A stretch of 20,703 bases of DNA from an uncultured Saprospiraceae bacterium. Its GTDB lineage: Bacteria > Bacteroidota > Bacteroidia > Chitinophagales > Saprospiraceae. The DNA lies in the NCBI GenBank assembly GCA_937959095.1, contig CALGLY010000080.1, positions 1 to 20,703 on the forward strand. The letters are read 5' to 3'. This document shows positions 9,022-15,454 of the stretch, one piece after another. A program made the position numbers and the translations under genes. The notes beneath the pieces were generated by a model. That model saw only the letters and a list, made by a program, of their open reading frames with translations. It did not search any database and was not told the origin of the DNA. Position 1 is the stretch's first letter, and each line of letters starts with the position of its first letter.

Positions 9022-9392
9022 TTTTTTCAAAGCTAAGAAGCTGTTTGAGTTTAAGTAAAAATCAAATTAATCGTATCGTTTTTAACTTGCTTAGAATATG
9101 TTAGGGTTTTCCTTCCTGAAAACCGCAAGCTATTGATTTGCAGTTGGTAAAAAATCCCCAACAAGTTCTTAAATAAAGGTTATCTTATAAAAAAATCAAG
9201 TGGTAATATTTATAGATGTCAGGCACCTAAATATTTCCAAAATATATAAAATATCCAAAAAAGTTATAAATTGAATATATTTCACTTTTTTGATAAAATA
9301 GTTGGTTTGAAATTTGGATAATTAATAGTGTCACCATATCTTTGTAATGTAATCAATAAGTAACTTATTTGAAAACATAAATTACTTTTAGA
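9022..9392. other. AT-rich divergent intergenic region
   Basis: This gap separates the minus-strand kinase from the plus-strand retron cassette. It contains small hairpins: GGTTTTC/GAAAACC (9105-9111 with 9118-9124), followed by GTTGG/CCAAC around 9142-9161. The rest is strongly AT-rich with no coding frame of note. A candidate plus-strand promoter at its right side is listed separately. Confidence 0.5.
9313..9344 (+). promoter_or_regulatory. Candidate Bacteroidota promoter for the HEAT-SWIM operon
   Basis: TTTG at 9313-9316 and TATCTTTG at 9337-9344, separated by 20 nt, match the Bacteroidota -33/-7 pattern (TTTG, 17-23 nt, TAnnTTTG). Transcription would start near 9351, about 40 nt before the ATG at 9393. 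Confidence 0.5.
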
Positions 9393-12356
9393 ATGAACAC
9401 CACCAACACTATTACAAATCAGCAAGAACGCAAAGAAGCGATAGCGGCACGATTGGATTTCGTGTTGGAAAGTAGTCATACTTCTACTCCAAAAAGTAAG
9501 TATACCCTTCCATCTACAGGGAAACAGATTGATTTTGCAAAACAAAAAAATTCTTGGAAATTAGGACGTTTAATCTGGCGAATAGGCGAATTACGCATTA
9601 CAGCATGTCGTGATAAACTATTAAATACTAAGCCGCTTCTAGAAACAGAACTAGAGAAGTACAGCTTCATATGGACACTAGGAAGAATAGGAAAGACAGA
9701 AGATGCAGCCGTAGTGAAAGAGGTCTTAAATGCTAATCTCGAATCCGATACTTTAATAGCTGTTTGCTTTCAAAGTCTACTATTATTAGATGTAGAGACA
9801 GACATTAAAAAAGGATTGCTAAAAGATATTCCCGAAAAAGTAGTAAATAGTATAAAAAATAACCTTTTTGATGATTTGCTATCTACCTTACAAGTCGCTT
9901 TAACGCCTGATAAGTGCAATAATTGGCTCTATTGGTTATACCTCTTGCATTGGGAAACGCCAAAAGTAAAAGCAGCTTTGCAAAGCCTATTAAGCGAACT
10001 TCCATTAAAAGGCAATTACTTCAAGCCATTCCGAAAAATATTGAAAGCCGCCGAGCATTTTGAAGATATGGAAACCCTCGCTTTGCTCTACTGGAAAATA
10101 CAACATAGCGATGCCTACTGCAATGTACTGTTGCGCGGCGATTGGGAGCGCAAAGCAGATGGAACGTGGTATCAAAAGGACGTTCAAAAATTTGCTGTCA
10201 CTCATGGAAATAGCTACCAAAGTGTACCACTAAAAGAAGTCTTAAAAGCAGCTAGTAGCGACTTTGGATTTACTCTAAAAAGCAAAAAATATTTCAAGAC
10301 TAGATTTCTACGAATTTTATTTCGGAGCGGCGACGCGGACAGTCCCTTATTTACAACACTCGCAACAGCCTATCTTTTGCAAGTGAAGGACGAACAGGCA
10401 AAAGCCGCTTATTCCGACCGTCGATACACCTATGTGCATAACGACACCACAAATCGTTGGGAAAGTCGTGTACAGCAATTATACTATCCAATACATAGCG
10501 ATAAAGTGGCAATGTATCGTCTGCTCTACACCAATTCGGAGCAATATTTAATTTCTTCTGCTAGTGTTCGTATTCTGAAAGATAAGAAGGCTACAGCAGG
10601 CAGAACGGAACTATTTCCTGAGCTTTGGAATGCTGCGCCACGTGCTATCATTCGCCTATTGGCAGGAAGTAAAGCAGTTTTAATACAAGATTTCGCAGCC
10701 ACTGTATTTGAAGATAATCCAAATTTTGTAGATACAATCCAATCAGAAGATGTAATCCAGATGTTGGCGCGTCCTTATCTGAAAACACAGCAAATTGCGA
10801 TAGTTGCAATTCGTAAAAACTACGCGCAATTCGAGCAAGAAAAAGCAGTCTTTTTAGCTTTGCTAGATTGCGGAATCGTGGAAGGACAACAACTCGCTAT
10901 CAACTGGCTGAACACGAGAAAAAAAACGCTTTTAGAAGACCTAGAATTCATTACACATTTAATAATACACCCACAGTCAAATGCAAACAAGTGGATAGCT
11001 TCGGCTATCAATACACCTGATTTTGCAGCACCTCAAAAGCCAAAACTTTTACAACATTTGTTACAGTTTATACAAGTCGACTCATCGGCTGAACATATCC
11101 AGAACGTGCTTGCATTCATTGAAACGCATCTTAAGTCGCAAGCACAGCAAGTGAGCGAGCAAGAGTTGAGGCAATTAGTGGGACATCCATCCCCTGTACT
11201 CAATTTATTTGCTGCAAAATTAATGCAGCAACATAAAAAGAGTATAACTAAATTGCCTTCTGAACTCTTGCTGCAGCTCATGGAATCGGAGCATCCTGAA
11301 GTCCGTGCGGCAGGTATCGAACTCTTTGGTCAGTTGCCCGAAGAAGAACTATATCGCCAACAAGTGGTGGTTTCTAATTGCTGTGTGTCGCCTATCGAAG
11401 AGGTGCGCCAAGCAATTAAACCAACAGCCTTAAAGTTGAGCCAAAAATATCCCGATTTTGGCTTGGATTTGAGTGAAATTTTGAGCGATTTTCTATTGAT
11501 GCGTGGTAAGGCGAATGACGTACACACCTCCATTGCGGAGCTATTGGCTACTCCTGAAATGAAGGCATTCATCGTACAGTTTCCGACTACTAAAATGTGG
11601 CGATTGCTACGCTCCAAGAAATATCCTACACAGCAAGTCGGCTTTGCGATACTAGCCGCTACCACCGATTCAACCAAACTCGATATGGAAGACATCGTAG
11701 CACTTGGCAAGCACGAATTGAAAGCAGTGCGTGTGTGGGCGCAAGAGGCTATCCAACAGCAAGCAACTCGTGCGGTGTATGAAGCCGACAAAACGCTTCG
11801 CTTGCTCGAAACCGATTGGGAAGACAGCCGCCATTTTATGATGCAATTCGCAACGACCGAATTCAAAGCCCGCGATTGGACACCCGAACTTTTAGTAAGT
11901 CTCTGCGATAGTACCCGCGATGAAGTGCAGGCTTTCGGCTTGCAGCAAATACAGACTTATTTCAAGGAAGAAAATGCAATCCAGTTCCTAAATCAATTGA
12001 GTCAACATCCTGCGGCGCGCGTACAACTGATGGCGACAGTTTGGCTAGAAGAACACGCTTCTAATAATTTAGAACAGCTACGAAAACTAAGCCCTTTTTT
12101 CTTGACTATTCTTTCGCAAATCAACAAGAGTAGAAGCGCGAAAAAATATGTCTACGCCTTCCTCGAAGAAGAAGCTTTGCGTGCACCTGAATTTGCGGAG
12201 GTCATCATCCCTATGCTAGAGCGTTTGGTGCTAACGGTAGCGGTAGGCGATAGAGCGAATTGTATTCTATTGCTGAATAAAGTACGGCGCAAATATCCGC
12301 ATTTAACAATGCGATTGCAGGCTAATAAATTAGAAGTTACTAAGTGTGAGACTTGA
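9393..12356 (+). CDS. Large HEAT/ARM-like repeat protein, retron-associated
   Basis: A 987-residue, almost wholly helical protein with no signal peptide, membrane segment or recognisable catalytic motif. Helical-repeat character is clear in several places, for example YSFIWTLGRIGKTEDAAVVK (about 88-107) and HPEVRAAGIELFGQLPEEEL (about 633-652), which has the HEAT pattern of a hydrophobic helix pair with a turn. Such solenoids usually bind proteins or nucleic acids. It begins the plus-strand cassette: the SWIM protein follows after 61 bp and the retron RNAs and RT after that. I recall a retron class with an ARM/HEAT-repeat partner (DUF6493-type) beside a WHSWIM protein, and this gene fits that slot; family membership was not tested. 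A role as effector or scaffold is inference. Confidence 0.75.
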   Translation: MNTTNTITNQQERKEAIAARLDFVLESSHTSTPKSKYTLPSTGKQIDFAKQKNSWKLGRLIWRIGELRITACRDKLLNTKPLLETELEKYSFIWTLGRIGKTEDAAVVKEVLNANLESDTLIAVCFQSLLLLDVETDIKKGLLKDIPEKVVNSIKNNLFDDLLSTLQVALTPDKCNNWLYWLYLLHWETPKVKAALQSLLSELPLKGNYFKPFRKILKAAEHFEDMETLALLYWKIQHSDAYCNVLLRGDWERKADGTWYQKDVQKFAVTHGNSYQSVPLKEVLKAASSDFGFTLKSKKYFKTRFLRILFRSGDADSPLFTTLATAYLLQVKDEQAKAAYSDRRYTYVHNDTTNRWESRVQQLYYPIHSDKVAMYRLLYTNSEQYLISSASVRILKDKKATAGRTELFPELWNAAPRAIIRLLAGSKAVLIQDFAATVFEDNPNFVDTIQSEDVIQMLARPYLKTQQIAIVAIRKNYAQFEQEKAVFLALLDCGIVEGQQLAINWLNTRKKTLLEDLEFITHLIIHPQSNANKWIASAINTPDFAAPQKPKLLQHLLQFIQVDSSAEHIQNVLAFIETHLKSQAQQVSEQELRQLVGHPSPVLNLFAAKLMQQHKKSITKLPSELLLQLMESEHPEVRAAGIELFGQLPEEELYRQQVVVSNCCVSPIEEVRQAIKPTALKLSQKYPDFGLDLSEILSDFLLMRGKANDVHTSIAELLATPEMKAFIVQFPTTKMWRLLRSKKYPTQQVGFAILAATTDSTKLDMEDIVALGKHELKAVRVWAQEAIQQQATRAVYEADKTLRLLETDWEDSRHFMMQFATTEFKARDWTPELLVSLCDSTRDEVQAFGLQQIQTYFKEENAIQFLNQLSQHPAARVQLMATVWLEEHASNNLEQLRKLSPFFLTILSQINKSRSAKKYVYAFLEEEALRAPEFAEVIIPMLERLVLTVAVGDRANCILLLNKVRRKYPHLTMRLQANKLEVTKCET

Positions 12357-12375
12357 GATTTTGCTTAGTTATTAA

Positions 12376-12409
12376 ACGTCTCAAATCTAGTATTTCACGT
12401 CTCAAATCT
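12376..12409 (+). repeat. 13-bp direct repeat between the HEAT and SWIM genes
   Basis: ACGTCTCAAATCT occurs at 12376-12388 and again at 12397-12409. An inverted relative, TTGAGATTTTG, lies just upstream over the HEAT stop codon, so a TTGAGA/TCTCAA hairpin can form. The second copy ends 8 nt before the SWIM start codon. It could be a short dispersed repeat or a local regulatory hairpin. Confidence 0.55.
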
Positions 12410-12417
12410 TAGAAAAA

Positions 12418-14058
12418 ATGATTTTCAACTATAAATATGGCGGTCAATCAGGCATCGTCAATACAGCCAATCGTGTCGGTATTTCTTTCGCGCCCGACCT
12501 GCTTCGAGAACCTACTTTTTTTGTAGGCAATTTGAATCAAAAAATCCCTTTTCGGGAAGCGATGTCGGCTTTACATTCGGTGGTGGTTTCGGACTTGCGT
12601 TTTCAGCCAAAAGATAAAACCGAATATAAAGAATGGGCAAAGCAACAGGAAGAAATCTGGTTGGCGGAATACATGGCGCAGCAGCCTGACTTAAAGGAAC
12701 GGATTGGCGGAATGAAGACGGAATTGAATACGTTGCGCGCACATAAGCAGAAAATCTTACAGCCTTTTAATAAAGCAAAATGGGCATTTTTCAAATATAT
12801 CCGTAAGCGTGATTATGATGCTTGGTTTGTGCTAGATCCTGTGATTACGGTGCATCCAGATGAATTATTTTTTGAATGTTTCAGTCAAGATGAATCGACT
12901 TATGCGCGCCTAGCTTGCGACTATAATGTATTCGATAAAATAAACACCTTCGAGTGCGGCACGACCAATATTGATTACTCTTCGGCACTCTATAATGAAT
13001 TTCAAAAAATCAGAACCTACAAAGACACTCAGTTTAAAATTGACCCTTCGGGCTTTGAAGTACAAACCGAAGGCGAGGACGATTACAAAGAGGAAAAAAT
13101 AGATTTACCCGATACGTGGGTACGCGGCTTTTTGCAAGTTAGTACGGCGATGACTTTGCCTGCGGTTTCCTTTGAGTTGCATCCGATGGATTTGTGGAAT
13201 GTCTTGTTTTTGCTTCGCAGAAATAAAGCACAAAGCAGCCCGCGCTATATGCAATACATCCTGAAGCCAGGCGAACCAATTCGCATTCGCTTCAAGCCCT
13301 GGGATAAAGAAATCACTTGTGTGCGATCCATCTATCAGGGTGCAGAGGCGCGTGAAATTAAGGTTTGGGGTCGTCGCCGTTTGCTGACACTAGAGCGTCT
13401 AATGCCAATAGCGCAAAGCGTGAAAGTACATTTACTAGGCGATGGTTTGCCTTCTTTTTATATCGTCGGCATGGATGATTTGCACTTCACCCTCGGACTT
13501 TCGGGCTGGACAAGCAACGATTGGTCACGTACAGGACAATTCAACCTAATGGGCAGTATGCAGCAAGTAGATAGCACGAGCAAAGGGGCTATTTATCAAG
13601 CCTTGCGCCAAAGTTGGTCGCTTACTACAGATGAATTGTCGAAAACAACAGGCTTTGATAAAGCTACCGTACATACTGCCATGACTGCTCACGCACAGGA
13701 AGGCAATGCGATTTTTGACTTAACAAAGAATTGCTATCGCGCTCGCGAATTGAGTAAAGATGGCATTCCAGTAGAAAAGCTGCGCTATAGCTCGCCGCTA
13801 GAGGAACAAGCCCACGCTTGGCAACAAGCGGGTGCGGTGCGGATCTTATCGAGAGGCGAAAATAAAGAGGTGCGATTGCTAAAAGGAGAGGTGCGTGTCG
13901 ATGACACTACTTTCCAAAGCGAACTGACGATTAATGAAGACCAAAAACTTGTGCAAGCAACCTGTAGCTGTACCGATTTTAAAGAAAATGGTTTGCGAAA
14001 AGGACCTTGCGCGCACTTGTTGGCAGTACGAATACAATCAGAATTTTCGGGATTGTAG
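12418..14058 (+). CDS. WHSWIM-type protein: winged helix plus SWIM zinc finger, retron-associated
   Basis: A 546-residue cytoplasmic protein. The first ~370 residues show no motif I recognise. Residues about 391-440 (GAIYQALRQSWSLTTDELSK..., then KATVHTAMTAHAQEGNAIFD) look like a winged helix-turn-helix. The C-terminus has a SWIM zinc finger, CSC at 516-518 and CAH at 531-533 (CxC...CxH), a fold that binds DNA or proteins. It lies 61 bp after the HEAT gene on the same strand, so the two are probably one operon, and it ends where the ncRNA array region begins. The last codons (QSEFSGL and the stop) are embedded in palindromic repeat H1, suggesting that the repeat replaced the original 3' end. 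I recall WHSWIM proteins as partners of one retron class; DNA binding and any effector role are inferred. Confidence 0.82.
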   Translation: MIFNYKYGGQSGIVNTANRVGISFAPDLLREPTFFVGNLNQKIPFREAMSALHSVVVSDLRFQPKDKTEYKEWAKQQEEIWLAEYMAQQPDLKERIGGMKTELNTLRAHKQKILQPFNKAKWAFFKYIRKRDYDAWFVLDPVITVHPDELFFECFSQDESTYARLACDYNVFDKINTFECGTTNIDYSSALYNEFQKIRTYKDTQFKIDPSGFEVQTEGEDDYKEEKIDLPDTWVRGFLQVSTAMTLPAVSFELHPMDLWNVLFLLRRNKAQSSPRYMQYILKPGEPIRIRFKPWDKEITCVRSIYQGAEAREIKVWGRRRLLTLERLMPIAQSVKVHLLGDGLPSFYIVGMDDLHFTLGLSGWTSNDWSRTGQFNLMGSMQQVDSTSKGAIYQALRQSWSLTTDELSKTTGFDKATVHTAMTAHAQEGNAIFDLTKNCYRARELSKDGIPVEKLRYSSPLEEQAHAWQQAGAVRILSRGENKEVRLLKGEVRVDDTTFQSELTINEDQKLVQATCSCTDFKENGLRKGPCAHLLAVRIQSEFSGL

Positions 14059-14133
14059 AATTAGCAGAATTATAATTAGTAGACGTCTTTGACGTCAATT
14101 TTGCTAATTCTGTAATCCTGAAAACCCTGATTC
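14036..14133. repeat. Palindromic repeat H1, overlapping the SWIM stop codon
   Basis: One of three related ~100-bp imperfect palindromes. The left arm (AATCAGAATTTTCGGGATT, then AGAATTAGCA) pairs with the right arm (TGCTAATTCT, then AATCCTGAAA and CCTGATT). The tip is AT-rich with GACGTC words. The left arm begins inside the SWIM coding sequence and supplies its last residues and stop codon. It may also end the upstream transcript. Confidence 0.75.
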
Positions 14134-14137
14134 AGAT

Positions 14138-14369
14138 AAAAAGGGAAGTCAATCCATCAAAGATCTTGCTTTTGGAATGATGAAAGCGTCATTCGAGTTT
14201 TTTACTTATCCATTCGCCATCACAGCTATCGTATGGATGCACTTCGTCACTATAATACAGTTCTTTTCGGTGCTACCTCGTAGAGGCAAAAGAACGTATT
14301 ATAGTTGAAGTGCGGAGTTGATAACTTTGATTCTTGGTTTGTCGAAGATTGGATTGGTTTTCTCTTTTT
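14138..14369 (+). ncRNA. Retron-like msr-msd RNA, unit C1
   Basis: a1 (14138-14167) pairs with a2 (14345-14369): AAAAAG with CTTTTT, CAATCC with GGATTG, ATCTT with AAGAT. G14168, directly after a1 in the conserved CTTGC, is the candidate branching guanosine. The msr hairpin is GAATGATG (14175-14182), loop AAAG, CGTCATTC (14187-14194). A second stem is ATCCAT (14208-14213) with ATGGAT (14233-14238). The msd hairpin is GCACTTC/GAAGTGC (14239-14245, 14307-14313), then ACTATAATAC/GTATTATAGT, then GTTCTTTT/AAAAGAAC, with tip CCTC-GTA-GAGG (14276-14286). The layout matches retron ncRNAs; processing was not observed. Confidence 0.82.
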
Positions 14370-14376
14370 CTTATTT

Positions 14377-14476
14377 GAATCAGGATTTTCAGGATTACAG
14401 AATTGGCAGAATTATAATATCAGAGGCATCTAAGATGCCAATTCTGAAAATTCTACAATCCCAAAAATCCTGATTC
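14377..14476. repeat. Palindromic repeat H2 between C1 and C2
   Basis: The left arm (GAATCAGGATTTTCAGGATT, then AGAATTGGCA) pairs with the right arm (TGCCAATTCT, then AATC and AATCCTGATTC). The tip is GGCATC-TAA-GATGCC. It is followed by CAACTATAAACGTT, closely matching the sequence after H3. It starts 7 nt after the a2 of C1. Confidence 0.78.
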
Positions 14477-14500
14477 AACTATAAACGTTCTTTTACATAC

Positions 14501-14847
14501 GGGAAACTGACACATCAAAGATCTTGCTTTTGGAATGATGAGTAGTTCAAAAAATCAATTCGACATTTCATAAACTATACGAAAATGGAGCGACAATTAA
14601 GGAGCGACATTTCGTATCGCTTTGTGAAATCTAAGGAGGATTGATTTTTGAACAAATAATACATAGCGTCATTCGAGTTTTTTACTTATCCATTCGTCAC
14701 TAGACGCATCGTGTGGTTGTACTTCTTAAACTAGTAGTACACTTTGCGGTGAGTTTGCGGAGCAAACAAAATGTACTACTAGTTTGAAGTACGGAGTTGA
14801 TTCGCCTAGTGCCTTGGTTGTCGAAGATGGTGTCGGTTTCTCTTTTT
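14501..14847 (+). ncRNA. Retron-like msr-msd RNA, unit C2 (with an insertion in the msr loop)
   Basis: a1 (GGGAAACTGACAC, 14501-14513, plus ATCTT 14521-14525) pairs with a2 (AAGATGGTGTCGGTTTCTC, from 14824) with only G-U changes and a bulge. The candidate branch guanosine is G14526. The msr stem GAATGATG (14533-14540) / CGTCATTC (14667-14674) is intact, but its loop holds a ~109-bp palindromic insertion. The msd hairpin is GTACTTC/GAAGTAC (14719-14725, 14786-14792), a 14-bp stem AAACTAGTAGTACA/TGTACTACTAGTTT, and tip GTTTGC-GGA-GCAAAC (14753-14767). The central stem shares no sequence with C1. Confidence 0.82.
14545..14653. mobile_element. MITE-like palindromic insertion in the C2 msr loop
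   Basis: Termini GTTCAAAAAATCAA (14545-14558) and TTGATTTTTGAAC (14641-14653) are inverted repeats differing by one A. Nested pairs inside are ATTTCA/TGAAAT and ATACGAAA/TTTCGTAT, so the whole ~109 bp folds into one long hairpin. C1, C3 and C4 have only a 4-nt loop here, so this is an insertion. No transposase is encoded, and no clear target duplication is visible. Confidence 0.7.
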
Positions 14848-14945
14848 AATCAGGATTTTCAGAATTATAGAATCAGCAGAATTCTAATATAGGAGGCATC
14901 TAAGATGCCAATTCTGAAAATCCTGTAATCCTGAAAATCCTGATT
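14848..14945. repeat. Palindromic repeat H3 between C2 and C3
   Basis: The left arm AATCAGGATTTTCAGAATT pairs with the right arm GTAATCCTGAAAATCCTGATT (partly), and GGCATC-TAA-GATGCC forms the tip, as in H2. It abuts the end of the C2 a2 arm and is followed by CAACTATAAATGTT, as after H2. Confidence 0.78.
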
Positions 14946-14963
14946 CAACTATAAATGTTTTTT

Positions 14964-15194
14964 CTACAATGGATTTCCTTATGAATGGTTCTTGCTTTTG
15001 GGATGATGGTAGCGTCATTCAAGTTATTTACTAACACATAGTTCCCCATTGCTATCGGGTGGATAGCGATGCTTTGAATATAAATTTAATTCGGTTGATC
15101 TTCGTAGAAGACATTAGAATTTATATTCAATATCGCTGGAGTTGATAGCTATGGTTCTTGGATAGTCGAAGAGATTCATGTTTTCCGATTGTAG
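14964..15194 (+). ncRNA. Retron-like msr-msd RNA, unit C3
   Basis: The most divergent unit. a1 contains CTACAAT (14964-14970) and ATGAAT (14981-14986), which pair with ATTGTAG (15188-15194) and ATTCAT (15174-15179). TTCTT before G14994 pairs with AAGAG. The msr hairpin is GGATGATG (15001-15008), loop GTAG, CGTCATTC (15013-15020); the G-T pair replaces A-T of the others. The msd hairpin is AGCGAT/ATCGCT (15065-15070, 15132-15137), TTGAATATAAATT/AATTTATATTCAA (15074-15086, 15118-15130), and tip TCTTC-GTA-GAAGA (15099-15111). Even the outer clamp has changed on both sides, so pairing and not sequence is kept. Confidence 0.8.
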
Positions 15195-15200
15195 TATACT

Positions 15201-15423
15201 GGGAAAATTGGGCAGCTAAAGAGCTTGCTTTAGGAATGATGTTAGCGTCATTCAAGTTACTTACTTATCCATTCTCCACTGGTCTCATCGCGTGGATGCA
15301 CTTCTGTACGGGTATAGTGCATTTTGCGGTGGGTTTGCGTAGCAAACAAATTGCACTATACCCGTGAAGTGCGGAGTAGATGCGCCCAGTACTTGGTTTG
15401 TCGAAGTTGCTGCCCGTTTTCCC
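15201..15423 (+). ncRNA. Retron-like msr-msd RNA, unit C4 (next to the RT)
   Basis: a1 GGGAAAATTGGGCAGC (15201-15216) pairs with a2 GCTGCCCGTTTTCCC (15409-15423), 14 pairs around one small bulge; GCTT before G15227 pairs with AAGT. The msr hairpin is GAATGATG (15234-15241), loop TTAG, CGTCATTC (15246-15253). The msd hairpin is GCACTTC/GAAGTGC (15298-15304, 15366-15372), ACGGGTATAGTGCA/TGCACTATACCCGT (15308-15321, 15352-15365), and tip GTTTGC-GTA-GCAAAC (15333-15347). It ends 31 nt before the RT start codon, the position of a normal retron ncRNA. Confidence 0.85.
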
Positions 15424-15454
15424 TTTTTGTTATTAGGTATCAAAATTCAATAAA

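Larger units (their letters stand above)
14138..15423 (+). repeat. Array of four tandem retron-like msr-msd units
   Basis: Four units of ~225-235 bp (C2 is larger because of an insertion) lie head to tail between the SWIM gene and the RT, on the RT strand. Shared landmarks in order are a1, CTTGCTTT, an 8-bp msr hairpin, a T-rich ACTTA linker, the long msd hairpin, CGGAGT(T/A)GA (TGGAGTTGA in C3), CTTGG, GTCGAAG and a2. H repeats separate C1/C2 and C2/C3, while C3 and C4 abut within 6 nt. The pieces are described unit by unit below. Confidence 0.85.

Noticed and set aside
11330..11866. A 178-codon minus-strand frame inside the HEAT gene
   Set aside because: Cys/Ser-rich antisense shadow of the coding strand; the plus-strand HEAT frame is long and coherent.
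15158..15367. A 69-codon plus-strand reading frame inside the array
   Set aside because: It runs through units C3 and C4 and is explained by their RNA structure; the same frame is not kept in C1 or C2.
14138..15423. CRISPR array
   Set aside because: Units are ~230 bp with internal hairpins and paired ends; there are no short direct repeats with regular unique spacers and no cas genes.
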